Assembly: GCF_006716445.1 (NCBI RefSeq)
Contig: NZ_VFPA01000002.1
Location: forward strand, 1,364,001 to 1,428,000
Source of the DNA: Pseudonocardia kunmingensis
GTDB lineage: Bacteria; Actinomycetota; Actinomycetes; Mycobacteriales; Pseudonocardiaceae
Direction: 5' to 3'
Length of the DNA: 64,000 nucleotides
Shown here: one piece after another, positions 8,371 to 17,149 of the stretch
Layout: every line of letters begins with the position of its first letter
Numbering within the stretch: position 1 is the stretch's first letter
Notes under the pieces: model-generated
What the model saw: the letters and a program-made list of their open reading frames with translations, nothing else
Database searches by the model: none
Told to the model about the DNA's origin: nothing
Program-made: the position numbers and the translations under genes

Positions 8371-9042
8371 GTGACAGTGGCGCCCATTCCGGAACCGCTC
8401 GGCGTGCTGGAGGCGCTCCACTCCACGCCCGCGCGGCGCTACCTCGCGCCCGACCCGATCCCCGACGACGTGCTGCGGGCGGTCCTGGACGCCGCGATCC
8501 GCGGCCCGTCCGGGGGCAACATGCAGTCCTGGGGCTGGGTCGTCGTCACCGATCCGGCGCTGAAGGCCCCGGTGGCGGGGTGGTACCGGGAGAACTGGGA
8601 GCGGGCCTACGGGTCGCGGCGGGCACAGATCCTCGCGGCACCGCCCGGCGCCGAGGGGCTCACCCCGCGCGGCTACCTCGGCGCCGAGCACCTCGCCCAC
8701 CACCTGGAGGAGGCGCCGGTGTGGGTGTTCCCGGTGCTGCGTGGCGCCGCCGACGCCACGAGCCCGCGCCTCGGGTCCTCCATCTACGGGGCGGTGCAGC
8801 AGCTCGTGCTCGCCGCCCGCGCCTACGGCATCGGCACCTCGCTCACCACCTTGTACGGCGGGCACGAGGACGAGCTGCGGGAGCTGCTCGGCCTGCCCGC
8901 CGACGCGCTGACGATGGCGCTGATCCCGATGGGCTACCCGGCGAAGGGCCGGTGGGCGCAGCCGAAGCGGCGCCCGGTCGAGGACGTCGTGCACTGGAAC
9001 CGGTGGGGGACACCGCCACCGGCAGCGGGGAGGCCCGGATGA
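8371..9042 (+). CDS. Nitroreductase family protein
   Basis: 223-residue FMN-dependent nitroreductase-fold protein. The N-terminal FMN-binding ARRYLAPDPIPDD and the PSGGNMQSW motif (about 47-55) are typical, as is the GSSIYGAVQQLVLAARAYGIGT segment in the second half. Family members reduce nitro groups, quinones or enoates, or fragment flavins. The GTG start at 8371 has a strong GAAGGAGG site; an 81-bp gap separates it from the RibBA-like gene, so it may have its own promoter. It overlaps the acyl-CoA synthetase gene (ATGA). Substrate unknown. Confidence 0.9.
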   Translation: MTVAPIPEPLGVLEALHSTPARRYLAPDPIPDDVLRAVLDAAIRGPSGGNMQSWGWVVVTDPALKAPVAGWYRENWERAYGSRRAQILAAPPGAEGLTPRGYLGAEHLAHHLEEAPVWVFPVLRGAADATSPRLGSSIYGAVQQLVLAARAYGIGTSLTTLYGGHEDELRELLGLPADALTMALIPMGYPAKGRWAQPKRRPVEDVVHWNRWGTPPPAAGRPG

Positions 9043-10604
9043 CCGTTGATCTGGACGCGCTCTCGTTCGAGCCGCTCACGCCGGTGTCCTACCTGGACCG
9101 GGCGGCCGCGGCGCACGGCGACCGCACGGCCGTCGTCGACGGGGAGCTGCGCTTCACCTACGCCCAGCTGCACGGCCGGTGCCGCCGGCTGGCCGGGGCG
9201 CTGGTGCCGCTCGCCGGCGGGCGGCCGGTGGCGGTGCTCGCGCCGAACACGCACGTGCTGCTGGAGGCGAACTTCGGGGTGCCGTGGGCGGGTGTGCCGC
9301 TGGTCGCGGTGAACACCCGGCTGTCCGCGGCCGAGGTGGCCTACATCCTGGAGCACTCCGAGGCCGCCGTGCTGGTGCACGACCCCGTCTTCGACGAGCT
9401 GGTGGACGCCGCGGTGGCCGGGCTGGCGGACCCACCGCGGCGGATCCGGGCGGGGGAGGAGTACGAGCAGCTGCTGGCCGCCGCGCAACCGAGGGCGATC
9501 AGACCGACCGACGAGCGGGCGCTGCTGTCGATCAACTACACGTCCGGCACCACCGGCCGCCCCAAGGGCGTGATGTACCACCACCGCGGTGCCTACCTGC
9601 AGGCGCTGGCGATGGTGGGCCACACCGGGCTGTCGCCCTCGGCGGTGCACCTGTGGACGCTGCCGATGTTCCACTGCAACGGCTGGTGCTTCCCGTGGGC
9701 GGTCACCGCGGCCGCGGCCACGCACGTCTGCCTGCCGAAGGTCGACCCGGCGCAGGTGTGGCGGCTGCTGCGCGCCGAGGGCGTCACGCACCTGGAGGGC
9801 GCGCCGACGGTGCTGTCGATGCTCGCCTACGCCGCCGAGGCGGCCCCGCTGGAGCGCACGGTCCGCGTCGCCACCGGGGGCGCCCCGCCGTCCCCGGCGA
9901 TCCTGCGCCGGATGGGCGAGCTGGGCTTCGACGTCACGCACCTCTACGGCCTCACCGAGACGTTCGGGCCGGCGATGATCTGCGACTGGCGCCCGGAGTG
10001 GAACGACCTCGACGGCGAGGCGCAGGCCCGGCTCAAGGCCCGCCAGGGCGTCGGCAACATGATCGCGTGCACCGCGCGGGTGATCGGCGACGACGGCACC
10101 GACGTGCCTGCGGACGGCGCGACGATCGGGCAGATCGCGCTGCGCGGCAACAACGTGATGCTCGGCTACTTCAAGGACCCGGACGCGACGAGCGCCGCCG
10201 CCCCCGACGGCTGGTTCCGCACCGGCGACCTGGGCGTCGTGCACGCGGACGGGTACGTGGAGCTGCGCGACCGCAGCAAGGACGTGATCATCTCGGGTGG
10301 CGAGAACATCGCCTCCGTCGAGGTCGAGCAGGCGATCATGGAGCATCCGGCGGTGCTGGAGGCTGCGGTGATCGCCGTGCCCGACGAGCGGTGGGGTGAG
10401 GTGCCCGCGGCCTACGTGACGCTGAAGGAGGGGGCCACCGCCACCCCTGAGGAGATCGTCGCGCACGTGCAGGGCAGGCTCGCCCGCTTCAAGGCTCCCA
10501 AGCACGTCGAGTTCGGGGAGCTGCCCAAGACCTCCACCGGCAAGATCCAGAAGTACCTGCTGCGGGAGAAGGCCTGGGCCGGGATGGAGCGGCGGATCCA
10601 GTAG
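9039..10604 (+). CDS. Acyl-CoA synthetase (AMP-binding)
   Basis: 521-residue ANL-superfamily ligase that activates a carboxylic acid as acyl-AMP and then acyl-CoA. It shows the P-loop YTSGTTGRPKG (about 168-178), the aromatic LYGLTETFGP motif (about 304-313), the hinge GWFRTGDLG and the C-terminal catalytic Lys in KTSTGKIQKYLL. The long insert after the TE motif and the MYHHRGAY segment resemble medium- or long-chain fatty-acyl-CoA ligases related to DmdB-type enzymes. It is translationally coupled to the nitroreductase and ends 7 bp from the convergent TetR gene. Confidence 0.93.
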   Translation: MTVDLDALSFEPLTPVSYLDRAAAAHGDRTAVVDGELRFTYAQLHGRCRRLAGALVPLAGGRPVAVLAPNTHVLLEANFGVPWAGVPLVAVNTRLSAAEVAYILEHSEAAVLVHDPVFDELVDAAVAGLADPPRRIRAGEEYEQLLAAAQPRAIRPTDERALLSINYTSGTTGRPKGVMYHHRGAYLQALAMVGHTGLSPSAVHLWTLPMFHCNGWCFPWAVTAAAATHVCLPKVDPAQVWRLLRAEGVTHLEGAPTVLSMLAYAAEAAPLERTVRVATGGAPPSPAILRRMGELGFDVTHLYGLTETFGPAMICDWRPEWNDLDGEAQARLKARQGVGNMIACTARVIGDDGTDVPADGATIGQIALRGNNVMLGYFKDPDATSAAAPDGWFRTGDLGVVHADGYVELRDRSKDVIISGGENIASVEVEQAIMEHPAVLEAAVIAVPDERWGEVPAAYVTLKEGATATPEEIVAHVQGRLARFKAPKHVEFGELPKTSTGKIQKYLLREKAWAGMERRIQ

Positions 10605-10611
10605 CGGGGCC

Positions 10612-11196
10612 TCAGGTCGCGGCGCCGAGCAGCCGCAGCGCGAACTCCGTGTACTGCCAGGCCACCGCGTTCTCGCTGTGCTCGCCGTCCTCGCGGAACC
10701 ACACCGCCACGCCCATGCCGAGGTCGAGGATCGCGTAGGAGGCCAGCCGCGGGGAGGCCACGGTGAACCGCCCCGCGTCGACGCCGTCGGTGATCAGCGA
10801 GCGGAAGCCCGCCTCGTAGTCGGCGCGGCGGGCGAGCACGGCCGTCCGGTGCGGCTCGACGAGGCTGCGGATCTCCCGCGTGCCGACGAAGGCCTCCATC
10901 CGGTGCCGGGCGTGGTAGCGCACGTGGGCGTCGACGGCCCGGCGCAGCCGTTCCACCGGGTCGGAAGTGGTGGCGACGGCCGCGCGGTGGGCGTCGAGCA
11001 GCGCGTCCATCGTGCCGGTCATGATCTGCACGAGCAGGTCCTGCTTGGACGCCACGTGCTTGTAGAGGCTCGGGCCGCGGACGCCCACCGCCGCCCCGAT
11101 GTCGGCCATCGTGGTGGCCTCGTAGCCGAGCCGGGTGAACAGCTCCAGCGCGGCGGCGCGGATCTCGGCCGTACGGGCCGTGGTCGCGGTGGTCAT
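10612..11196 (-). CDS. TetR/AcrR-family transcriptional regulator
   Basis: 194-residue regulator with the N-terminal TetR helix-turn-helix (EATTMADIGAAVGVRGPSLYKHVASKQDLL, about 26-55) and a divergent ligand-binding C-terminus. Its upstream gap holds GCTAACGCCGATTAGC (11235-11250), whose half-sites are nearly identical to those in front of the acyl-CoA dehydrogenase at 18391. It is therefore probably autoregulated and represses that operon through an acyl-CoA-type ligand (inference). It lies downstream of the MFS gene on the same strand. Confidence 0.92.
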   Translation of the reverse strand: MTTATTARTAEIRAAALELFTRLGYEATTMADIGAAVGVRGPSLYKHVASKQDLLVQIMTGTMDALLDAHRAAVATTSDPVERLRRAVDAHVRYHARHRMEAFVGTREIRSLVEPHRTAVLARRADYEAGFRSLITDGVDAGRFTVASPRLASYAILDLGMGVAVWFREDGEHSENAVAWQYTEFALRLLGAAT

Positions 11197-11234
11197 CGGT
11201 TCCCCTCTCGGCGCGGCCGAGCATATCCGGCCCG

Positions 11235-11250
11235 GCTAACGCCGATTAGC
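11235..11250. promoter_or_regulatory. Operator-like inverted repeat GCTAAC-GCCG-ATTAGC
   Basis: Inverted repeat 38 bp upstream of the TetR start, between it and the MFS stop. The same arms with a different 4-bp core recur at 18362-18377. It is a likely autoregulatory site of the adjacent TetR. Confidence 0.7.
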
Positions 11251-11267
11251 GAGAGGAGGGGGTGGGC

Positions 11268-12653
11268 TCAGGTGGCGATCGAGTCGAGCTGCTTGCCCGC
11301 GAAGTCCATCCGCGCGATCAACAGCCCGATCAGCTGCACCACCAGCAGCAGCGGGATGAGCATGAACGCGGCCGTGAACGACCCCGTCGCATTGCGGATC
11401 CACAGGGCGCCGTAGGGCACCAGCACGCCGAGGAACCCCGCGACCATCCAGGTCAGCCCCATACCCACCCCGCGCATGCGCGTCGGGTACAGCTCGGCGG
11501 TGTAGGTGAGCACCGTGCCCCATACGCCGATCAGGCCGAAGTTGGACGCCAGCCCGAACACCCACAGCTGCCAGGTCTCGGTGGCCAGCGCCCAGGGCAC
11601 CAGCGTGACGATGAAGATCAGGTTTCCGGTGAGCATCGCGCGGAACCGGCTCCAGCGGTCGGCGATCCAGCCCATGAGGTAGTAGCCGAACGCGCCGGCC
11701 ACGCCCCACCAGATGTACCAGCTGCTGTACTCGGCGGTGGACCAGCCGTGGCTCTCCTGCAGGTAGAACGGCGCCCAGTAGCCGAGGGTGTACCAGGACA
11801 TCGTCGCGGTGGCGGCCACGAACAGCGCCACGTGGGTCCGCTTGCGCTGGCCGGGCTCGAACAGCTGCCCCACCGCGGCCCTCCGCGCCCGCTCCGCCCA
11901 GGTCGTCCGCTGCTCCGGCGGCGCGTCCTCGGTGCGCGCGGCGATCGCGTCCCGGTTGCGCACCCACGCCGGGGACTCCGGGCACAGGAACCGCACGTAG
12001 ACCGCGAGCAGGCCGATCACCGCGGGCACGAGGAACGCCCACCGCCACCCGTGCGGTGCGACGATGTAGGTGCCCGCCAGGCCCGCGATCACGACGCCGT
12101 AGCCGTAGAGCGACCGGGCCGCGCTGAGCACCTTGGCGCGGTGCTTCGCGGGCCAGGTCTCGACCGTCAGCAGCGAGCCGATCGCCCACTCGCCTGCGAT
12201 CGTCATCCGCATGAGCGTGTAGAAGACGATGAAGAACAGCCAGTTGCTCGACACCACGATCATCACGAGGAACCCGCACGTCAGCCCGACGTTGACGATG
12301 AACCCGGTGCGGCGGCCGATGCGGTCGGCGAGCCACGGCCAGAAGTAGGCCGCGAACGCGGCGAGCACGCCGGTGATCGTCACCGCGAGCGTGAGCAGGT
12401 TGAGGCTGATCCCGAAGTCCGCGAGCAGGTAGGGGACGATCAGCGCATAGAGGGCGATGACGATCCCGTCGAGCATCCAGCCGAGGCCGAGCGCGGCGGC
12501 GATGTGCCAGTGCGTGGACGTCAGCCGCTCGGACGCGTCGCCGTCCCGGACGTTCTGGAAGGCCCGTGACCGCGCGTGCCGCGCCTCCAGCGGCCCGGGC
12601 GGACGGGACGGCTCGCCGCGCCCGGCGACGGCGATCGGTTCTTCGACGGTCAC
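11268..12653 (-). CDS. MFS transporter (sugar/aromatic-acid porter type)
   Basis: 461-residue major facilitator protein with about twelve hydrophobic segments. It has the motif A loop DRIGRR between the second and third spans, a GEWAIGS motif in span 4, a hydrophilic central loop with ESPAW and a second-half motif DRWSR. This pattern fits secondary importers of organic acids or sugars. The GTG at 12653 was preferred because GAGGAG precedes it and the longer reading adds only non-conserved residues. It is transcribed toward the TetR gene at 10612. Substrate unknown, but its setting in acid catabolism favours a carboxylate. Confidence 0.9.
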   Translation of the reverse strand: MTVEEPIAVAGRGEPSRPPGPLEARHARSRAFQNVRDGDASERLTSTHWHIAAALGLGWMLDGIVIALYALIVPYLLADFGISLNLLTLAVTITGVLAAFAAYFWPWLADRIGRRTGFIVNVGLTCGFLVMIVVSSNWLFFIVFYTLMRMTIAGEWAIGSLLTVETWPAKHRAKVLSAARSLYGYGVVIAGLAGTYIVAPHGWRWAFLVPAVIGLLAVYVRFLCPESPAWVRNRDAIAARTEDAPPEQRTTWAERARRAAVGQLFEPGQRKRTHVALFVAATATMSWYTLGYWAPFYLQESHGWSTAEYSSWYIWWGVAGAFGYYLMGWIADRWSRFRAMLTGNLIFIVTLVPWALATETWQLWVFGLASNFGLIGVWGTVLTYTAELYPTRMRGVGMGLTWMVAGFLGVLVPYGALWIRNATGSFTAAFMLIPLLLVVQLIGLLIARMDFAGKQLDSIAT

Positions 12654-12863
12654 GGCATCTCCTCGGGATCGATCACACTCCGTCGTGCGACCTGGGACAC
12701 GAGTGGTTCCCGAAGCTAGGACGGGCCGTCTCGCGCTGTCGCTGTCGGAACCGCCAAGCATGGCCGGGCCGACTGTGGAGGTTCTGCCGATGCGGTGGCC
12801 GTTCGCACTGAGCGAACGTTCAGGAAGGACTCTCGACGGCGAGGGGTCCGGAAGGGGCGTGGC
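12654..12863. promoter_or_regulatory. Divergent intergenic region, MFS versus Rieske operon
   Basis: About 210 bp between the MFS start and the small ORF before the Rieske gene. It contains the palindrome at 12808-12823. No clear sigma-70 hexamer pair was seen; nothing else was recognised. Confidence 0.5.
12808..12823. promoter_or_regulatory. Operator-like palindrome, site 2 (CTGAGCGAACGTTCAG)
   Basis: Matches the shared palindrome consensus with one arm substitution (A to G at position 5). It lies 41-56 bp upstream of the small ORF leading into the Rieske gene, and also upstream of the divergent MFS gene. Confidence 0.6.
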
Positions 12864-12947
12864 ATGCCGAACAACGCGATCCGGGACCGGTGGGCGGCGG
12901 GACGGGCCACGCCGGGCGACGTCGCCGGCCCGCTGGTGCAGACGTGA
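12864..12947 (+). CDS. Possible 27-codon leader ORF or aldolase remnant
   Basis: Reads MPNNAIRDRWAAGRATPGD, then eight more residues and a TGA that overlaps the Rieske GTG start as GTGA. A GGAAGGGG site sits about 7 nt upstream, whereas the Rieske start has no good ribosome site of its own, so translational coupling through this ORF is plausible. The first residues resemble the N-terminus of HpcH/HpaI-type aldolases (RDRWAAG), so it may be the stub left by deletion of such a gene. Not recognised as any known leader peptide. Confidence 0.4.
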   Translation: MPNNAIRDRWAAGRATPGDVAGPLVQT

Positions 12948-13408
12948 CCGGACGCTACGTCGTCGCCCGGGCGGCCGACATCCCCGACGGGGGGCGGGTG
13001 CTCGTCGAGGTGGGCGGGCGGCAGGTCGGCGTGTTCAACATCGGCGGCTCCTTCTACGGGCTCATCAACCGCTGCCCGCACAAGGGGGCGGAGATGTGCA
13101 AGGGCACGGTCGTCGCCGGGCTGAGCTCCGCGCGGCCGGGCGAGTTCGAGTACGACGAGTCGACCGCGCTGCTGGTGTGCCCGTGGCACGGCTGGGAGTT
13201 CGACGTCCGCACCGGGCGGTCGTACGTCGACCCGCGCACCCGGCTGCGCACCTACGACGTCGAGGTGGCCGGCCGTGACGAGGTCGGCGGCGTGCCCGTG
13301 GCGGGCCGGGTGCCCGGGCCCTACACCGCCGAGACCGTGGAGGTCGGGGTGGAGGACGAGTACGTCGTGGTCGACCTGCGGCGCTCGGCGCGGAAGGAGG
13401 CCCGGTGA
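12944..13408 (+). CDS. Rieske [2Fe-2S] protein
   Basis: 154-residue single-domain Rieske protein. Two cluster motifs are visible: CPHKGAEMC (about 44-52) and CPWHGWEFD (about 79-87), giving the Cys-His/Cys-His ligand set. It resembles stand-alone ferredoxins or the N-terminal domain of ring-hydroxylating oxygenases, but no oxygenase catalytic domain follows. It lies directly before an ACMSD-type amidohydrolase, with TGA/ATG overlap, a pairing that suggests electron supply or a redox role in aromatic or heterocycle breakdown. The GTG at 12944 was chosen for the domain start; an in-frame GTG at 12890 would add 18 unsupported residues. Confidence 0.88.
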   Translation: MTGRYVVARAADIPDGGRVLVEVGGRQVGVFNIGGSFYGLINRCPHKGAEMCKGTVVAGLSSARPGEFEYDESTALLVCPWHGWEFDVRTGRSYVDPRTRLRTYDVEVAGRDEVGGVPVAGRVPGPYTAETVEVGVEDEYVVVDLRRSARKEAR

Positions 13409-14499
13409 TGACGACGGCCCTGCTGGAGGACGTCACCCGCGACGAGGTCTGGCCGGGTGCGGTCATCGACTGCGACGTGCACGCGAACGTCCCGTCGCTC
13501 GAGGCCCTGTTCCCGTACATGTCCCCGCACTGGATCGCCTGGTGCACCGAGCGCGGGTGGCACGGCCCGGTCGGCGGGGTCGCCCTCGCCTACCCGCCGG
13601 GCTCCGACCGCTCCTGCCGCCCCGAGTGGCGCCCCGCCGACCGCCCGCCCGCCTCCGAGCTCGGCCTGTTGCAGCAGCACGTGCTCGACCCGTGGCGCGT
13701 CGAGCGGGCGATCCTGACCTGCTACTACGCCGTGGACTCGCTGCGCCACCCCGACTGGGCCGCCGCGCTCGCCCGCGCCGTCAACGACTGGCTGGTCGCC
13801 GAGTGGCTGGACCGGGACCCCCGGCTGGCCGGCTCCGTCGTGATCCCCGCGCGCGATCCGGCCGCGATGATCGAGGAGATCCACCGCGTCGGGGACCACC
13901 CCGGGTTCGTGCAGGTCCTGCTGCCCGTCCGGCACGCGGCGCTGTGGGGTCAGCGGCAGTTCCACCCGGTGTTCGACGCGATGGCCGAGCACGGGCTCGT
14001 GGCCGGGCTGCACTTCGGCGGCACCTCCACCGACGCCCCCTCGTCCACCGGCTACTCCTCCTCCTACGTCGAGGAGTACGCCGCCGAGTGGCAGTCCTTC
14101 ACGGCGCAGGTCACCAGCCTGGTCTCGGAGGGGGTGTTCCAGGCCTGCCCGCGGCTGCGGGTCTCGGTGCTCGAGGGCGGGTTCGCCTGGCTGCCGGTGT
14201 GGGGCTGGCGGATGGACAAGGAGTGGAAGGGCCTGCGCCGCGAGGTGCCGTGGCTCGACCGCAGGCCGCTGGAGATCATCCGGGAGCACATGCGCTTCTC
14301 CGTCGCGCCCGCCGACCTCGGCACCCGGGAGCAGGCCGCGACCGTGCTGGAGTGGTTGGGCTCGGAGGACGTGCTCATGTTCGCCACCGACTACCCGCAC
14401 GGCTACGACGACGACATCACCGACCTCCTCGCCGCGGCGCCACCGTCCATGCGGCCGCGGATCATGGCCGAGACCGCGCGGGACTGGTACCGGCTCTAG
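13408..14499 (+). CDS. Amidohydrolase family protein (ACMSD-like metal-dependent TIM barrel)
   Basis: 363-residue member of the amidohydrolase-2 family, which includes aminocarboxymuconate-semialdehyde decarboxylase and related decarboxylases or hydrolases. The N-terminal IDCDVHANVP (metal-site strand), the mid-protein GLHFGG His and the C-terminal FATDYPHGYDDD, carrying the conserved Asp, are visible. Start: ATG 13408 overlaps the Rieske TGA; a GTG three bases earlier is possible, both behind AAGGAGG. It is paralogous to the amidohydrolase at 17146. It likely acts on a ring-cleavage or carboxylate intermediate, substrate unknown. Confidence 0.9.
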   Translation: MTTALLEDVTRDEVWPGAVIDCDVHANVPSLEALFPYMSPHWIAWCTERGWHGPVGGVALAYPPGSDRSCRPEWRPADRPPASELGLLQQHVLDPWRVERAILTCYYAVDSLRHPDWAAALARAVNDWLVAEWLDRDPRLAGSVVIPARDPAAMIEEIHRVGDHPGFVQVLLPVRHAALWGQRQFHPVFDAMAEHGLVAGLHFGGTSTDAPSSTGYSSSYVEEYAAEWQSFTAQVTSLVSEGVFQACPRLRVSVLEGGFAWLPVWGWRMDKEWKGLRREVPWLDRRPLEIIREHMRFSVAPADLGTREQAATVLEWLGSEDVLMFATDYPHGYDDDITDLLAAAPPSMRPRIMAETARDWYRL

Positions 14500-14619
14500 T
14501 GGTGCCGGCCCGCGCCCGTCGCCCCGAACGGAGGTCGACGGGCCGACCGGCGGGCCGCATCATCGGACCGGGGCCGTCATCGCGGCGGTGCACCCGGTGA
14601 GGCACGAGGAGGTGCGTCC

Positions 14620-15849
14620 GTGGGCCGGCGGCGTGGCGGCGTGACGCGGGACGAGGCCTGGGACGCCCTGATGGACCGGTTGCAGCAGGTCGGCCTGCTC
14701 GACGGGCACGGCCCGATGGCGGAGCGGATGCTCGCACGGGTGTTCACGCACACCTCGTACCGGCACGTCGACCACGACGTGCTGCTGGAGAGCTGGCGGC
14801 GCAACATGTCGGTGTCGGTCGCGGGGGTCCGGGCGCGGCGGTCGCCCGGCCCGGAGGACGACGACACCCCGCTGCGGAGGGTCGGGGAGGACCGGGCCCG
14901 GCAGGGTGTCGGCGTCGCGGAGATGCTGCAGACCTCGATGCAGCACCAGAAGATCTTCGTGGACCTGGTGCGCGAGCACGCCCCGCCGTCCCCGTACCGC
15001 GACAGCCTGTTGCTGGAGCTGTTCAGCACCAAGCAGGCGTGGTCGGCGTGGAGCATGGTGGCGCTGGCGGCGGGACACCGCGAGGCCGAGCTCGAGATCC
15101 AGCGCCGTGCCCAGGAGCACCAGGACGGGTTCGTGCGGCGGATCATCTCCGGTTCCATCGCCGCCTCCGAGATCGGGGCCGGGGCCGAGGCGTACGGGGT
15201 GGACCGGGACCGGCACTACCGCGCCTTCCGCGCCCGCCCTGCCCCCGGGACGGACGCGGTGCGGGTCATGGAGCGCTACCTGCGGGTGGCGGGCACCGGC
15301 GAACGCCGCAACGGCATGATGGCGCTGGTCGACGGCGACCTCTGCGGGTTCGTCGCGGTGCTGCCGCCCGAGCCGCCGCCGACGGCGGTCGGGGTGTCAC
15401 CGCCGGTCCCGCTGCACGAGCTGCCCGCGGTGTTCCGGCTGGCCACGAGGGCGCTGGAGACCGCGCAGGCGATGGGGCGCCGGGAGGTCGTCGGCCTGGC
15501 CGACCTGGGGCTGCACCCGGCGGTCATGGCCGATCACGACCTCGGTGAGCTGATGCACGCGCGGTTCGTCGCGCCGTTCGACGGGCTGGGCGCGTCCGGG
15601 GCGGCGATCCTCGAGACGGTCGAGTGCTACCTGCGCAGCGGCAACCGGTTGGAGGTCACCCGCCAGCAGCTGTTCCTGCACACCAACACGGTCCGGTACC
15701 GGCTGTCCCGGTTCGAGTCGATCACGGGGTGCTCGCTGCGGGACAACGACGCGCTCGTGCAGGTGTGGTGGGCGCTGGCCTGGGACCGGTTGCGCCGGGC
15801 GGGCGAAGGAGCGGGCGAGCCCGGCGCGTACCGCGACGCGGCGGGCTGA
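14620..15849 (+). CDS. PucR/CdaR-type helix-turn-helix regulator
   Basis: 409 residues. The C-terminal 60-70 residues form a PucR-type HTH: AILETVECYLRSGNR followed by LFLHTNTVRYRLSRFESITG, the hallmark NTVRYRL motif. The N-terminal part is a poorly conserved sensor region typical of this family, which often controls purine, amine or aromatic-compound catabolism. The GTG start follows GAGGAGG by 7 nt. It sits between two amidohydrolase-containing operons and probably regulates one or both; a perfect 12-bp palindrome lies just downstream at 15864. Confidence 0.88.
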   Translation: MGRRRGGVTRDEAWDALMDRLQQVGLLDGHGPMAERMLARVFTHTSYRHVDHDVLLESWRRNMSVSVAGVRARRSPGPEDDDTPLRRVGEDRARQGVGVAEMLQTSMQHQKIFVDLVREHAPPSPYRDSLLLELFSTKQAWSAWSMVALAAGHREAELEIQRRAQEHQDGFVRRIISGSIAASEIGAGAEAYGVDRDRHYRAFRARPAPGTDAVRVMERYLRVAGTGERRNGMMALVDGDLCGFVAVLPPEPPPTAVGVSPPVPLHELPAVFRLATRALETAQAMGRREVVGLADLGLHPAVMADHDLGELMHARFVAPFDGLGASGAAILETVECYLRSGNRLEVTRQQLFLHTNTVRYRLSRFESITGCSLRDNDALVQVWWALAWDRLRRAGEGAGEPGAYRDAAG

Positions 15850-15863
15850 CCCCGCCCGGCTTC

Positions 15864-15875
15864 GTGGGATCCCAC
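15864..15875. promoter_or_regulatory. Perfect palindrome GTGGGATCCCAC upstream of hydroxyacid oxidase
   Basis: 12-bp perfect palindrome about 110 bp before the 2-hydroxyacid oxidase start and 15 bp after the PucR-type gene stop. Candidate operator for the neighbouring regulator; no T-tract follows, so a terminator is less likely. Confidence 0.4.
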
Positions 15876-15985
15876 AACGGTGGGTGGGCGCAGTTCGGCA
15901 GCACCGCCGTTGTCGGCGTGGGCCGCGCGCGGCACCGTCGTCGGGGTGGGCACCGTCGCCCGCCGCGAGAGGGGGACCGCCGTCG

Positions 15986-17149
15986 ATGAGGTTGACCAGG
16001 GCTCACAGCGTGGAGGACCTGCGCCGCGCCGCGCGCAGGCGGATGCCGAAGGCGGTGTTCGACGTCGTCGACGGGGGTGCCGGCGACGAGCAGACGCTGC
16101 GCTGGAACCGGGAGTCGTTCGCGCGGATCCCGCTGCGCCCGCGCGCCCTCGTCGACGTCAGGCACGTGGACACCACCACGACCGTCCTGGGCGACGAGGT
16201 GTCGATGCCGTTGCTGCTGGCGCCCTGCAGCTTCGCGCGGATGTGCCACAGCGACGCGGAGGCGGGCGTGGCCAGGGCGGCCGGCCGGGCCGGCACGGTG
16301 TACGTGGTGCCCGGCGGGGCGGGGGAGCGGCCCGAGGTCGTGATCCGGTCGGCGACCGGCCCGCTGTGGTACCAGCTCTACCTGAAACCGGACCGCGCCG
16401 CGAACGCCGAGCTGCTCGACCGCGTCGAGGCCGCCGGCTACCGCACGCTGTGCGTCACGATCGACACCGCGATCAAGCCGTACCGCGAGAAGGACCTGCG
16501 CAACGGCGTCACGCTCCCGGTGACCCCGTCGCCGCGGCTCGCGCTCGCCGGGCTCGCGCACCCGCTGTGGTCGCGGGACTTCCTGTTCGGCACCGGCGGT
16601 GCCGGCCCGGACCTGTTCGCCGCGCGCCGGGCGTACCGCAACTTCACCGACGCGATCATGCACATCCAGTCGGTGACGGCGGAGGAGATCCGCTGGCTGC
16701 GCGACCGGTGGCCGGGCCCGCTGGTGCTCAAGGGCGTGCTCCGCGGCGAGGAGGTCGCGGAGATGGTCGAGCTGGGCGTCGACGGGATCGTCGTGTCCAA
16801 CCACGGCGGCCGCAACCTCGACGGCGTCCCGGCCACGGTCGACGCGCTGCCCGAGGTCGTGGAGGCAGCGGCCGGGCGGGCCGAGGTCCTGCTCGACGGC
16901 GGGGTCCGCCGCGGCACCGACGTCGTGCGGGCGCTGGCCCTCGGCGCCAAGGCCGTGCTCGTGGGGCGCCCGTACATGTTCGGCCTGGCGGCCGGCGGCG
17001 AGCCCGGCGTCGACCGCACGCTCGAACTGCTGCACAACGAGATCATCCGCGCGATGTCGCTGGTGGGAGCCAGGTCGGTGAAGGAGATCGACCGGTCCCT
17101 GATCGGCGCGCCCCAGCTGCTCGCCGACGCCCGAGGAGGAGCGACATGA
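15986..17149 (+). CDS. FMN-dependent alpha-hydroxy-acid oxidase/dehydrogenase
   Basis: 387-residue FMN TIM-barrel enzyme of the lactate/mandelate/glycolate oxidase family, oxidising a 2-hydroxy acid to the 2-oxo acid. The substrate and flavin signature SNHGGRNLDG (271-280) contains the catalytic His273, the FMN-contacting Lys is in LVLKGVL (about 249), and the phosphate loop DGGVRRGTDVVRALALGAKAV is present. The ATG at 15986 is favoured because the domain starts there (SVEDLRRAARRRMPKAVFD) and GAGAGGGGG precedes it. It is coupled by ATGA to an amidohydrolase, so the two probably act in sequence. Confidence 0.93.
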   Translation: MRLTRAHSVEDLRRAARRRMPKAVFDVVDGGAGDEQTLRWNRESFARIPLRPRALVDVRHVDTTTTVLGDEVSMPLLLAPCSFARMCHSDAEAGVARAAGRAGTVYVVPGGAGERPEVVIRSATGPLWYQLYLKPDRAANAELLDRVEAAGYRTLCVTIDTAIKPYREKDLRNGVTLPVTPSPRLALAGLAHPLWSRDFLFGTGGAGPDLFAARRAYRNFTDAIMHIQSVTAEEIRWLRDRWPGPLVLKGVLRGEEVAEMVELGVDGIVVSNHGGRNLDGVPATVDALPEVVEAAAGRAEVLLDGGVRRGTDVVRALALGAKAVLVGRPYMFGLAAGGEPGVDRTLELLHNEIIRAMSLVGARSVKEIDRSLIGAPQLLADARGGAT

